Both the position numbers and the translations under genes were made by a program. A stretch of 57,335 bases of DNA from NCBI RefSeq assembly GCF_000379485.1, contig NZ_KB902290.1, positions 1 to 57,335 of the forward strand, in the 5' to 3' direction. Source of the stretch: Wenxinia marina DSM 24838 (GTDB taxonomy: Bacteria > Pseudomonadota > Alphaproteobacteria > Rhodobacterales > Rhodobacteraceae). Below are positions 31,949 through 39,995 of this stretch, in pieces; positions within the stretch are counted from its first letter, which is position 1; each line of letters begins with the position of its first letter. The notes under the pieces were generated by a model. That model searched no databases and had not been told where the DNA came from. It was given only the letters and a program-made list of their open reading frames with translations.

Positions 31949-34068
31949 GGAGCCTCCGTCACGATCAGGGCGTCGAGCGCCACGGCGCCGTCCGCGTGGA
32001 CGACGAGGGGGTTGATGTCGACTTCGAGAATCCCGGGCTGCGCCCGCATCAGGCGCCCCAGCGCAACGATCACATCGGCGACGGCGCCGGTATCCCGCGC
32101 CGGCTGGCCGCGGAAGGCACCGAGGAGCGGGGCGGCCCGCAGGCGGCCGAGCTCGGCCAGCGCGCCGGCGCGGTCGATGGTGGCGGGCATCAGCCGGCTG
32201 TCCTTCAGCGCCTCGATCCAGACGCCGCCGAGGCCGACGAGGATCACCGGACCCCAGTCGGGATCGCGGCGGGCGCCGACGACCAGCTCCAGCCCCGGCT
32301 CGGCCATCCGCTCCACCAGGACGCCGTCGAGGCGGAGGTCGGGGGCGGCCTTGGCGAGGTTGGCGTGCAGGCGGTCCCAGCCGTCCCGCACCGCGGCCTC
32401 TCCGGAGAGGTTGAGGAGGACCCCGCCCGCGTCGCTCTTGTGGCCGAGGTCGGCGGCCTGCGCCTTCAGGACGACCGGCCCGCCGAGGCGCGCGGCGATG
32501 GCGGCGGCCTCGTCGGCGCTCGTCGCGAACGCACCGTCGGGGACGGGCACGTCGAGGGCGCGCAGGACGTCCTTGCCCTCGTGCTCGGGCAGGACGCCGC
32601 CGCGGGGGAGCGCGACCGGCAGCGGCTCCGCTTGCGGGCGGTCCAGCGCGGCGAGCGCCTCGGCGTGGTCGGCGATCACCTTCATCGCGCGCATCGCCCG
32701 CTCGGGCGAGCGGAAGAACGGGATGCCGCTGTCGCGGACCATGTTCATGAACGTCTCGTCGAGGGGATACTCGTCGCCGATGATGCACAGGATCAGCGGC
32801 TTGTCCGCCTCGCGGTAGACCGGCAGCATCGACTCCGCCTTCTTCACCTGCATCGGCGGCGAGCCGCCCGCATGGGCCTGCAGCACCATGCCGACGCCCG
32901 GATCGCTGAGCATGATCCGCGCCGAGGCGCCGAAGATGTCGGGATTGGAGAAACCGGTCGTGCCGACGTCGAACGGGTTGTCGACGGCGACGTAGGGCGG
33001 AACCTGCTCGGTCAGCTGCGCATGCACGTCCGGCGCCAGCTCGGCCAGCGGCAGGCCGACCTCCTCGCAGAAGTCGAAGGCGAGTCCGCGGATCGCGCCG
33101 GAATTGGTGACGATGCCGGCGCGGCCCGGACGGGGGCGGGGGAAGCGGACGAGGATCGCGCAGACGTCGAACATCTCGTCGAGCGTGTCCACGACGACCA
33201 CGCCCTCGGCACGGGCCAGCGCCTGCATCACCGCGTGATCGCCGGCCAGTGCGCCGGTGTGCGACAGCGCCGCCTTGCGCCCACGGGCGCTGCGGCCGGG
33301 GTGCAGCATGACGATGGGCCGCCCGGCCTGCCGCGCCTCGCGCGCCAGCTCCAGGAAGCGGCGCGGGTCGCGCAGCTGCTCGACATAGACGGCGATCACC
33401 GCGTTGCCGGGATCGGCCAGCTCGTGCGCGATCACGTCCTCGGCCCCGATCGAGGCCTCGTTGCCCGTCGCCACCACGTCCGAGATCGCGACGCCGCGGC
33501 CTTGCAGGGCGAACCGGATATTGGCGGCCGTCGCCCCGCTCTGCGCCACGATGGCGACGCGGGGGGCGGGGCCGGCGGGGCGCGGCTCCACCGGCTCGAA
33601 GGTGAGGGGGATGCCGCGGGTGTAGTTGGTGTAGCCCATGCAATTCGGGCCGAGGAGGAGGACGCCGGCGTCGTCGCACAGGCGCGCCAGCTCCTCCTGC
33701 TGACGGCGGCCCTCGTCCGACGCCTCGGCGAAGCCGGAGGTGTAGATGACGATGGCGCCCACCTGCCGGGCGATGGCCGCCTCGACCGACTCGGCGATGA
33801 CGGCCTGCGGCACGATCAGCACGGCGACGTCGAGGCCGGCGGGCAGGTCGGCGATGGTCTTGACGCAGGGCCGGCCGCGGATCTCGTCCTTCGACCGGCT
33901 GACGAGGTGGATCTCGCCGTCGAAGCCGAACGCCTCGAGGTTCGCCAAGACGCCGCCGCCGATCGAGGTCGGCTCGGGCTGCGCGCCGACGATGGCGATG
34001 GAGCGGGGCTCCAGAAGCCGCGCCAGTCCGCCGGTGCGTGCGTCCGCGGGGATCGCCTCTGCGCTCAT
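31945..34068 (-). CDS. NDP-forming acyl-CoA synthetase (FerA-like feruloyl-CoA synthetase)
   Basis: A 707-aa NDP-forming acyl-CoA synthetase: a CoA-binding domain (about 18-115, IAIVGAQPEPTSIGGGVLANL), succinyl-CoA-synthetase-like domains with the phosphorylated His270 (LSHTGALAG), and a C-terminal ATP-grasp domain (about 490-707; VVLKAQAADLGHKSDAGGV, VDINPLVV). Most relatives make acetyl-CoA, but in Sphingobium SYK-6 FerA is a member that activates ferulate. The adjacent aldehyde dehydrogenase and hydratase/lyase make that role likely here. GGGAGG precedes the ATG at 34068; a longer frame to 34086 is not needed. A MarR-type palindrome lies 33 bases upstream. Confidence 0.87.
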   Translation of the reverse strand: MSAEAIPADARTGGLARLLEPRSIAIVGAQPEPTSIGGGVLANLEAFGFDGEIHLVSRSKDEIRGRPCVKTIADLPAGLDVAVLIVPQAVIAESVEAAIARQVGAIVIYTSGFAEASDEGRRQQEELARLCDDAGVLLLGPNCMGYTNYTRGIPLTFEPVEPRPAGPAPRVAIVAQSGATAANIRFALQGRGVAISDVVATGNEASIGAEDVIAHELADPGNAVIAVYVEQLRDPRRFLELAREARQAGRPIVMLHPGRSARGRKAALSHTGALAGDHAVMQALARAEGVVVVDTLDEMFDVCAILVRFPRPRPGRAGIVTNSGAIRGLAFDFCEEVGLPLAELAPDVHAQLTEQVPPYVAVDNPFDVGTTGFSNPDIFGASARIMLSDPGVGMVLQAHAGGSPPMQVKKAESMLPVYREADKPLILCIIGDEYPLDETFMNMVRDSGIPFFRSPERAMRAMKVIADHAEALAALDRPQAEPLPVALPRGGVLPEHEGKDVLRALDVPVPDGAFATSADEAAAIAARLGGPVVLKAQAADLGHKSDAGGVLLNLSGEAAVRDGWDRLHANLAKAAPDLRLDGVLVERMAEPGLELVVGARRDPDWGPVILVGLGGVWIEALKDSRLMPATIDRAGALAELGRLRAAPLLGAFRGQPARDTGAVADVIVALGRLMRAQPGILEVDINPLVVHADGAVALDALIVTEAP

Positions 34069-34100
34069 GGTGCCTCCCGTCCTCATCCTCGCGGCGGCAA

Positions 34101-34117
34101 TATCAGGAGTCCGTATA
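34101..34117 (-). promoter_or_regulatory. MarR-type operator upstream of the CoA synthetase operon
   Basis: Read on the coding strand, TATACGGACTCCTGATA is a 17-bp imperfect palindrome (arms TATACGG and CCTGATA). It matches the site at 39434-39450 next to the marR gene at 13 of 17 positions, and 17 of 21 when two bases are added on each side. A common MarR regulator of both hydroxycinnamate loci is inferred. Confidence 0.55.
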
Positions 34118-34126
34118 TGCCGTCAA

Positions 34127-34858
34127 TCAGCCTCGACCGAGGAACGGCATCGAGACCGGCAGGATCGTCGCCTCATAGAGGTTCACGTCCGCCGGCAGCG
34201 TCGCCATCAGGACGACCAGCCGCGCGACGTCCTCCGCCTTCATGGAGCCGGGGCGGGGGCGGTCGGTGATGCCCGGCACGAGATTGCTCTCGGTGCTGCC
34301 GGGGTGGAACGTCGAGACCGCGATCCCGTGCTCGCGCCCGTCCAGGGCGAGCGAATGGGTGAGGCCGGCGAGGCCGAACTTGCTGGCGGCGTAGGCGGCG
34401 GTGTGCGGGCGCGGCACCTTGGCCGAGATGCTGCCGACGTTCACGATCCGCCCGCCCCGGCCGGTTTCGATCATCGCCCGCAGCGCCGCCCGCCCGCACA
34501 GGAAGGCGGAGGTGAGGTTGATGTCGATCACCTCGGACCACCGCGCGAGGGTGAGGTCCGCCGTTGGCGTGTGGTCCGCGATCCCGGCGTTGCAGACGAC
34601 GAGGTCGGGCGGGCCGAACGCCTCGGCGCAGCGGGCGAAGAGCGCCTCGACCTGTCCCTCGTCGGTCACGTCGGTCGGCAAGGCGAGGCCGGTGCCGCCC
34701 GCCGCGCCGATCTCGGCGGCGAGCGCGTCCAGGCGGTCCGCGCTGCGGGCGGCGAGGATGACCCGGGCGCCTTCCGCCGCGAGGGCGCGGGCGATGGCGT
34801 GACCGATTCCCGAGCTGGCGCCAGTGACGATGGCGATCCGTCCTTCGAGCGATGTCAT
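34127..34858 (-). CDS. SDR-family oxidoreductase (3)
   Basis: A 243-aa short-chain dehydrogenase with TGASSGIG near residue 12, CNAG at about 89-92, and the active-site Ser of VGSISAK plus Tyr-x-x-x-Lys in AAYAASKFGL. It lies upstream of the CoA synthetase operon on the same strand (58 bases, with a separate operator), and is divergent from the TctCBA transporter across a 426-bp region. The C-terminus lacks the VDGG of FabG-type proteins and reads TILPVSMPF. The substrate is unknown. It may be transcribed alone from the promoter area near 34889. Confidence 0.88.
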   Translation of the reverse strand: MTSLEGRIAIVTGASSGIGHAIARALAAEGARVILAARSADRLDALAAEIGAAGGTGLALPTDVTDEGQVEALFARCAEAFGPPDLVVCNAGIADHTPTADLTLARWSEVIDINLTSAFLCGRAALRAMIETGRGGRIVNVGSISAKVPRPHTAAYAASKFGLAGLTHSLALDGREHGIAVSTFHPGSTESNLVPGITDRPRPGSMKAEDVARLVVLMATLPADVNLYEATILPVSMPFLGRG

Positions 34859-34888
34859 GGGCGACCTCCTCCTCCCGGTTACCGGAAA

Positions 34889-34899
34889 TTGTATCCCAA
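34889..34899. promoter_or_regulatory. TTGTATCCCAA motif upstream of SDR (3)
   Basis: AT-rich site 31 bases before the SDR start, similar to TTGTATGCAA at 1175. Candidate GntR-type site; it may also be part of a -10 region on the minus strand. Confidence 0.25.
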
Positions 34900-35101
34900 C
34901 CTGCAGCGTGGCTGCCGAAGTGAGGCACGCAGCCGCCTAACGTGTCAACGAAACTTCGTCATCGTATAATCGGGTGCGGGAAAATCGAATGTCGATCTTG
35001 CATACCTTCGGCGCCATTTCGGGCAGGAAAAATTGGCGTTCTGCGCGGTTTTCCGCGACTGTCCGGCGGCTGCAGGCGTCGGTGGACCCGTCAGTTTTGT
35101 C

Positions 35102-35143
35102 TTGACGCAAGGGGGCGCCCCCTTTCTGATACCTGTATACCAA
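35102..35143 (+). promoter_or_regulatory. Promoter/operator of the tct operon
   Basis: TTGACG (35102-35107) is followed 18 bases later by CTGATA (35126-35131), then ACCTGTATACCAAG, with the TATACC/GGTATA-type symmetry of an FCD GntR operator just after the -10. The spacer holds a GGGGGCGCCCCC self-complementary run. The rest of 34859-35284 shows no gene; 35144-35284 would be a long 5' leader ending in a GGGAGG ribosome site. Confidence 0.45.
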
Positions 35144-35284
35144 GCGGCGTCGGGCCGCGGGCGAGGCGCCTGCGGACCGGGCCGCCGGAGGGAGGCTGAG
35201 GCGGACGCGCGGGAGGCGCGCCGCGGCAGGGCGAGGGGCCGAGACAGGTCGCCGCCGGAGACGACTTCACAGGGAGGAAAACAG

Positions 35285-36277
35285 ATGACCAAGTGGAAGA
35301 TGAACCTGTCGCGCCGGATGGCCATGGGCCTGATGGGCGCGACGATGCTGACCGGATCGCTCGCGGCACCCGCCTTCGCGCAGGACGATTTCCCAAGCGA
35401 GACGATCACCTTCGTATGCGCGTTCCCGGCCGGCAGCGGCGCCGACGTGCTCGTGCGCTACCTCGCCGAGGCGGTGTCCGAAACGTCGGGCGCGACGGTC
35501 ATCGTCGAGAACAAGGCCGGCGCCGCCGGCAACATCGCGGCCGAGTTCACCGCGCGCGCGGACCCCGACGGCTACACCGTCTACGTCCATGCCGGGTCGT
35601 CCACCGCGATGAACTACCACCTGTGGAACAACCCGCCGATCGACCCGCGCACCGACCTGCGCGGCGTCGCCGCGATCAACCGGCAGCCGTTCTACATCCT
35701 CGTCCCCGCGGATTCGCCGCACCAGACGATCGAGGACCTGAACGCGTTCCTGCTCGAGGCGGGCGAGGATGCGACCTACTCAACCACCGCCACCTCGGGC
35801 CGCGTCCTCGGCGCCGCCTACGTGCAGGCGCTGGGCGTGAACCCGGTCGAGGTGCAGTACGCCACCGGCCCCGACGCCCTCGTCGACCTGATGTCGGGCG
35901 CGGTGGATTTCGGCGTCGCCGATCCGGTCTTCGCCATGGTCCACGCCGAGGACGGCACCATGCGGGTGCTCGCAACCGGCGCGGGCGAGCGGATGGGCAT
36001 CGCGCCCGACATCCCGACGCTGGTGGAGAGCGGCCTCGACGTCGCGCAGATCGGCTGGTGGGCCGCCTGGGTGCCGGCCGAGACGCCGGACGACGTGGTG
36101 ATGAAGCTGAACGAGATGTTCCAGGCCGCCCTCGAGGACGAGGAGACGACCGCGTTCCTGAACTCGATGGGCGGGGACGTCTGGGTCGCCTCGCCCGAGG
36201 AAGTGGACGCCATGATGGTGGAGTCGGTGGACGAGGCGGAAGAGCTCGTCGAGATCGCCGACCTGCCCAAGAACTGA
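35285..36277 (+). CDS. tctC: Tripartite tricarboxylate transporter substrate-binding protein
   Basis: A 330-aa periplasmic protein with a Sec signal peptide (cleavage after Ala32, AAPAFA-QDD) and the TctC/Bug fold: FPSETITFVCAFPAGSGADVLVRYLAE, VENKAGAAGNIAAEFTARADPDGYT, VPTLVESG. TctC proteins bind carboxylates, aromatic ones such as terephthalate included, and hand them to TctAB. GGGAGG lies 9 bases upstream of the ATG. tctB and tctA follow, with a strong hairpin between tctC and tctB that probably keeps the binding protein in excess. Given the catabolic context an aromatic carboxylate ligand is likely but unproven. Confidence 0.92.
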   Translation: MTKWKMNLSRRMAMGLMGATMLTGSLAAPAFAQDDFPSETITFVCAFPAGSGADVLVRYLAEAVSETSGATVIVENKAGAAGNIAAEFTARADPDGYTVYVHAGSSTAMNYHLWNNPPIDPRTDLRGVAAINRQPFYILVPADSPHQTIEDLNAFLLEAGEDATYSTTATSGRVLGAAYVQALGVNPVEVQYATGPDALVDLMSGAVDFGVADPVFAMVHAEDGTMRVLATGAGERMGIAPDIPTLVESGLDVAQIGWWAAWVPAETPDDVVMKLNEMFQAALEDEETTAFLNSMGGDVWVASPEEVDAMMVESVDEAEELVEIADLPKN

Positions 36278-36298
36278 CGGCCGCCTGAGGCGCCGCGC

Positions 36299-36327
36299 GG
36301 CGGGGGTCCTCCCACAGGACCCCCGCC
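36299..36327 (+). terminator. Intercistronic hairpin between tctC and tctB
   Basis: A 12-bp perfect stem (GGCGGGGGTCCT / AGGACCCCCGCC) with loop CCCAC, 21 bases after the tctC stop. It is probably an attenuator or mRNA stabiliser that lowers permease expression relative to the binding protein; compare 44369-44396. Confidence 0.65.
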
Positions 36328-36369
36328 ATACGTCCGAGGCCCGGCAGAGGCCATTTGCGGGAGCAGTCC

Positions 36370-36828
36370 TTGCGCAATCTCAACAAAATCGACGTCCTCG
36401 CCGGCCTGTTCGTGCTGGTGATCGCCGCCCTGTCCCTGTTCGAGGCCTCCGGCCTGGCCATGGGATCGGCCCGCAGCATGGGTCCGGGTTACTTTCCCTT
36501 CTACATCGGCCTCATCATGGTGGTCATCGGGATCGCCCTGATCCTGCAGGGCCGTCGCCCGGTCGAGGAGGCGCCCGAGTTCGGCAACCTGCCGTCGGCG
36601 CGCTCGATCCTTCTCGTGCTCGCCGCCGTCACCTCCTTCGCCCTGATGATCGAGCGGTTCGGCCTGGTGCCGGCGACCGCGGTGGCGGTGTTCCTCGGCA
36701 CGCTGGCCGACCGCGAATCCTCGCTCCTTCAGAAACTCATCCTCACGATCGTCGTGCCCGTCGTCTGCGTCCTGATCTTCAAGATCGGCCTCAGCATGTC
36801 GGTCGACGTGTTCCGGTGGCGGCCATGA
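36370..36828 (+). CDS. tctB: Tripartite tricarboxylate transporter small permease subunit
   Basis: A 152-aa membrane protein with four hydrophobic segments (about residues 8-24, 37-60, 74-92 and 113-140), the TctB layout. The start is a TTG at 36370 with GGGAG 6 bases upstream; a TTG at 36355 has no site. TctB joins the large subunit TctA in the inner membrane to form the sodium-coupled importer fed by TctC. The end overlaps tctA by 4 bases (ATGA). The ligand is set by TctC, so this protein gives no information on it. Confidence 0.87.
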   Translation: MRNLNKIDVLAGLFVLVIAALSLFEASGLAMGSARSMGPGYFPFYIGLIMVVIGIALILQGRRPVEEAPEFGNLPSARSILLVLAAVTSFALMIERFGLVPATAVAVFLGTLADRESSLLQKLILTIVVPVVCVLIFKIGLSMSVDVFRWRP

Positions 36829-38360
36829 TGTCCGATTTCTTCGCCAACCTCTCGCTCGGCTTCTCGGTCGCGCTCAGCGCCGCGGGCCTCGGCTGGTGCT
36901 TCATCGGGGTCGCGCTCGGCACCTTCGTCGGCGTCCTGCCCGGCATCGGCGCCCTGGCCGCGATCGCGCTGTTGCTGCCGCTGACCTTCGGGCTGGAGCC
37001 GACCTACGCGCTGATCATGCTGGCCGGCATCTACTACGGCTCGAACTACGGCGGCGGGATCGCGTCGATCCTGCTGAACCTGCCGGGCACGCCGACCTCG
37101 GCCGTGACCTGCATCGACGGCTACCCGATGGCCAGGAACGGCCGGGCGGGCGTCGCCCTGTTCACCACCGCCACGGCGTCGTTCTTCGGCAGCGCGATCG
37201 GCATGATCATCATGGCGATCTTCTCGCCGATGCTCGCCGCCGCCGCGCTGAGGTTCAGCGCACCGGAGTACTTCTCGCTGATGGTCCTCGGCCTCGTCGC
37301 CGCGGCGATGCTGGGATCGGGATCGCCGTTCAGGGCGCTGGCGATGATCTTCTTCGGCCTGATCCTCGGCCTCGTCGGGCGCGACCTGACGTCCGGCCTG
37401 CTGCGCTTCACCTACGGCGTGGACGAGCTGTACGAGGGCCTGCCTCTGGTCGCGATCGCGCTCGGCATTTTCGGCCTGCCCGAGATCATCCGCAACGCGG
37501 GACACCTTCAGCGCTCGCGCATCCGGTCGAAGGACATCACCTTCGCCTCGATGATCCCGACCCGCGACGAGGTGAAGCGCGCGGTCCCGGCCGCCATCCG
37601 CGGCACCGGCCTCGGCGCGTTCTTCGGCGCGCTGCCCGGGACCGGCGGCCTGCTGGCAAGCTTCATGTCCTACGCGCTGGAGAAGAAGGTCTCGAAGCAC
37701 CCCGAACGGTTCGGCAAGGGCGCGATCGAAGGCGTCGCGGGGCCCGAGGCGGCGAACAACTCGGCCGTCCAGACCGCGTTCATCCCGACGCTGACCCTCG
37801 GCATCCCCGGCGACGTCATCATGGCGATCATGATGGGGGCGATGATCATCCACGGCATCCAGCCCGGCGCGCAGGTCCTGACCTCGCACCCGGACCTGTT
37901 CTGGGGCCTCACGGCGAGCTTCCTCGTCGGCAACCTGATGCTGCTGATCCTCAACATCCCGCTGATCGGGATGTGGGTGCGGATCCTGTCGATCCCCTAC
38001 TCGGTCCTGTACCCGTTCATCATCGCCTTCATCTGCATCGGCGTCTATTCGGTGAACGGCAGCGTGGTGGACCTCGGCGTCCTGCTGTTCTTCGGCCTGC
38101 TCGGCTGCGTCATGCAGTACCTGAAGTTCGAGCCGGCGCCGCTGGTCCTCGGCCTCATCCTCGGGCCGATGCTGGAGCAGAACCTGCGGCGCGGCCTGCA
38201 GCTGTACCGCGGCGACTATACCGAGTTCCTGACCCGGCCGATCAGCGCCACGTTCCTGCTGATCTCGCTCTTCATCATCGTCTGGTCGTTCTGGGGCGCG
38301 ATGAAGACGCGCCGGATGCGCCGCCAGATGCGCGCCGCCGAGGAGCAGGCGGCCGAGTAG
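36825..38360 (+). CDS. tctA: Tripartite tricarboxylate transporter large permease subunit
   Basis: A 511-aa integral membrane protein with about 11-12 hydrophobic segments. The family motifs are clear: GVLPGIGALAAIALLLPLTF, GIYYGSNYGGGIASILLNLPGTP and, in the second half, ALPGTGGLLASFMSYALEKK and GIPGDVIMAIMMGAMIIHGI. It is the transport channel of the TctABC system. Start ATG at 36825 (a second ATG follows directly), overlapping tctB. Two hairpins follow the stop, the second with a T-rich tail, ending the operon. Confidence 0.93.
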   Translation: MMSDFFANLSLGFSVALSAAGLGWCFIGVALGTFVGVLPGIGALAAIALLLPLTFGLEPTYALIMLAGIYYGSNYGGGIASILLNLPGTPTSAVTCIDGYPMARNGRAGVALFTTATASFFGSAIGMIIMAIFSPMLAAAALRFSAPEYFSLMVLGLVAAAMLGSGSPFRALAMIFFGLILGLVGRDLTSGLLRFTYGVDELYEGLPLVAIALGIFGLPEIIRNAGHLQRSRIRSKDITFASMIPTRDEVKRAVPAAIRGTGLGAFFGALPGTGGLLASFMSYALEKKVSKHPERFGKGAIEGVAGPEAANNSAVQTAFIPTLTLGIPGDVIMAIMMGAMIIHGIQPGAQVLTSHPDLFWGLTASFLVGNLMLLILNIPLIGMWVRILSIPYSVLYPFIIAFICIGVYSVNGSVVDLGVLLFFGLLGCVMQYLKFEPAPLVLGLILGPMLEQNLRRGLQLYRGDYTEFLTRPISATFLLISLFIIVWSFWGAMKTRRMRRQMRAAEEQAAE

Positions 38361-38384
38361 GGCGCGCCTTTCCGAAGGGTCGAG

Positions 38385-38413
38385 GAACGGCCGCCCCACC
38401 CGGGCGGCCGTTC
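38385..38413 (+). terminator. First hairpin after tctA
   Basis: A 12-bp perfect stem (GAACGGCCGCCC / GGGCGGCCGTTC), 5-base loop, 24 bases after the stop, without a T-run. Confidence 0.5.
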
Positions 38414-38462
38414 GCGTTGGGAGCTCTCGGGGGGCGGGACGAACGGCCTGGGATGCGAGCAG

Positions 38463-38488
38463 GCCGCCCCGGGAGGGCGGCTTTCCTT
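38463..38488 (+). terminator. Rho-independent terminator for the tct operon
   Basis: GCCGCCC / GGGCGGC stem with a 5-base loop followed by TTTCCTT. It is back to back with the minus-strand terminator that follows. Confidence 0.6.
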
Positions 38489-38494
38489 CGAACC

Positions 38495-38521
38495 AAAAAG
38501 GCCGCCCCGTCGGGGGCGGCC
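38495..38521 (-). terminator. Rho-independent terminator for ech2
   Basis: A 9-bp perfect stem (GGCCGCCCC / GGGGCGGCC, 38500-38521) with loop GTCG; read on the minus strand it ends in TTTTT. It lies 26 bases after the hydratase/lyase stop. Confidence 0.8.
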
Positions 38522-38547
38522 CTGCATCTCTCGCCGATGGCGCCGGA

Positions 38548-39393
38548 TCAGCTGTCGCGGTCGTAGGCGCCGAGGCCGGGCTTGTAGCGCTTCTCGTCGA
38601 TGAACTGCGCCATGCCCTTCACGTCGCCCTGCTCGGGGTCGCGGAACTTCGTCGCGTCGGCCTTGGCCATCAGGTACTCCAGCGCCTGCTCCCAGCCCAT
38701 CTGGCGGACATGGTGATACGCGCTCTTGGCCGCGCGCAGGACGTGGGGGTTCTTCTGGCGGAGCGTCGCTGCGAGCTTCTCGACCTCGCCGCGCAGCGCC
38801 TCGCGCGGGACGGCGCGGTTCACCAGCCGCATTTCGGCGGCCTGGCGACCGTCGAACGTCTCGCCGGTCATGATGTAGTACATCGCGTCGCGCTGGGGCA
38901 TGACCATGCTGACCGACTTGGTCACGATGCCGGCGGGGATGATGCCCCAGTTGATCTCGGACAGGCCGAAGGTCGCGTCCTCGGCCGTGATGGCGAGGTC
39001 GCAGCCGACCAGCACCTGGAACGCCCCGCCGAAGCACCAGCCGTTCACCATCGCGATCGTCGGCTTGCGGTAGTGCATCAGCCGCCGCCACTGCCAGGCG
39101 GCGTTCTGGGCGAACAGGCGCTCGCGCTCGTGCGGGGGCCAGCCCTCGGTCTCGCGGAAGTATTCCTTCAGATCCTGCCCGGCCGAGAACGCCTCGCCGG
39201 CGCCGGTGATGACCAGAACCTCGGCGGCCGGGTCGCCCTCCAGCGCGTCGAGGACGGCGGTCATTTCGCGCACGATGGCGGGGTTGATGGCGTTACGCTT
39301 GTCGGGGCGGTTCAGCGTGACCCAGGCGACGCCGTCGGTCACCTCGACCGTCACCGCCTCGCCCCAGCCCCGCGCTGTCTCTGCCTGCGTCAT
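38548..39393 (-). CDS. Hydroxycinnamoyl-CoA hydratase/lyase-like protein (2)
   Basis: A 281-aa paralogue of the enzyme at 29676: FSAGQDLKEYF, WQWRRLMHYRKPTIAMVNGWCFGGAF, FGLSEINWG and the end GMAQFIDEKRYKPG. The catalytic Glu segment is kept, but after CFGGAF it reads QVLVGC where the first copy has TPLICC and characterised lyases have SPL. This may change substrate or favour hydration over cleavage (inference). It is divergent from the MarR regulator across a 57-bp region with the shared palindrome, so it is probably controlled by it. It has its own terminator and is monocistronic. Confidence 0.87.
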   Translation of the reverse strand: MTQAETARGWGEAVTVEVTDGVAWVTLNRPDKRNAINPAIVREMTAVLDALEGDPAAEVLVITGAGEAFSAGQDLKEYFRETEGWPPHERERLFAQNAAWQWRRLMHYRKPTIAMVNGWCFGGAFQVLVGCDLAITAEDATFGLSEINWGIIPAGIVTKSVSMVMPQRDAMYYIMTGETFDGRQAAEMRLVNRAVPREALRGEVEKLAATLRQKNPHVLRAAKSAYHHVRQMGWEQALEYLMAKADATKFRDPEQGDVKGMAQFIDEKRYKPGLGAYDRDS

Positions 39394-39433
39394 TGTCCGG
39401 CCCTCCCTGGCCCGCTAGGATCGGCCAGGAGGA

Positions 39434-39450
39434 TATAAGGAGGCCTGATA
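39434..39450 (+). promoter_or_regulatory. MarR-type operator overlapping the marR ribosome site
   Basis: TATAAGGAGGCCTGATA: a 17-bp palindrome (arms TATAAGG / CCTGATA, 6 of 7 pairs) between ech2 (start 39393) and marR. Its centre is AAGGAGG, the Shine-Dalgarno sequence of marR, and its right end abuts the proposed CTG start. It matches 34101-34117 upstream of the CoA synthetase. Confidence 0.6.
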
Positions 39451-39912
39451 CTGTCAACGGAGAACGACATCGAAACGGACAGGGCGGCGGCGCGCCGGCC
39501 GCGCACGATCTACCTGTTGAACCAGCTGAACCTGATGATCCGCCGGGCCCTCGACGACGGGCTGCGGCCGCACGGGCTGAACGGGCTGCAGTACACGATC
39601 CTGACGCTGGTGCGCGACCGCGGGCAGATGTCCTCGGCCGAGCTGTCGCGGCGGTTCTTCGTCACGCCGCAGACGATGAACGAGAGCGTGACGGCGCTGG
39701 AGCGGCGGGGCCTCATCGTCCGGCGCGAGAGCGAGGCGAACCGGCGCATCCTGCTGGCCGAGGTGACCGACGAGGCGCGGGCGCTGCTGCGTGAGTGCGA
39801 CGGCATCGCCGACGCGGCCGAGCGCGCGGTGTTCGGCGACATGGACCGCGCCGAGACGGAGCGGCTGAACGACCTCCTCCGGGCGCGGATCGCGCGGCTG
39901 CGAGACGGCTGA
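39451..39912 (+). CDS. MarR-family regulator, probable hydroxycinnamate repressor (CTG start)
   Basis: A 153-aa MarR protein: dimerisation helix IYLLNQLNLMIRRALDD, then the winged helix QMSSAELSRRFFVTPQTMNESVTALERRGLIVRR and wing EANRRILLAEVT. No ATG, GTG or TTG is available at the family's usual length. A CTG at 39451 lies 7 bases after a perfect AAGGAGG, whereas the next candidate, TTG at 39517, would cut into the first helix and has no ribosome site. MarR proteins of this type (FerC, HcaR, CouR) sense hydroxycinnamoyl-CoA. The shared palindromes and the divergent hydratase/lyase fit that; effector identity is inferred. Confidence 0.85.
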   Translation: MSTENDIETDRAAARRPRTIYLLNQLNLMIRRALDDGLRPHGLNGLQYTILTLVRDRGQMSSAELSRRFFVTPQTMNESVTALERRGLIVRRESEANRRILLAEVTDEARALLRECDGIADAAERAVFGDMDRAETERLNDLLRARIARLRDG

Positions 39913-39918
39913 ATGTTG

Positions 39919-39935
39919 CGCGATGTATAATCGCG
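39919..39935. promoter_or_regulatory. CGCGAT-N5-ATCGCG palindrome upstream of UbiD (1)
   Basis: Perfect 6-bp arms around GTATA, 7 bases after the marR stop and 61 before the ubiD-like start. The flank ATCGCGTTTGA is repeated exactly upstream of the second UbiD gene at 48980-48990. It is a candidate shared operator. Confidence 0.45.
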
Positions 39936-39995
39936 TTTGATAAGGTGAAGCGGGCTGTCTAGACTTCGCCGGGACACATCCCCGGGAGGACGACA

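Noticed and set aside
39517-39912. TTG 39517 as the marR start
   Set aside because: It lacks a ribosome site and would truncate the first dimerisation helix; CTG 39451 has both correct spacing and family length.
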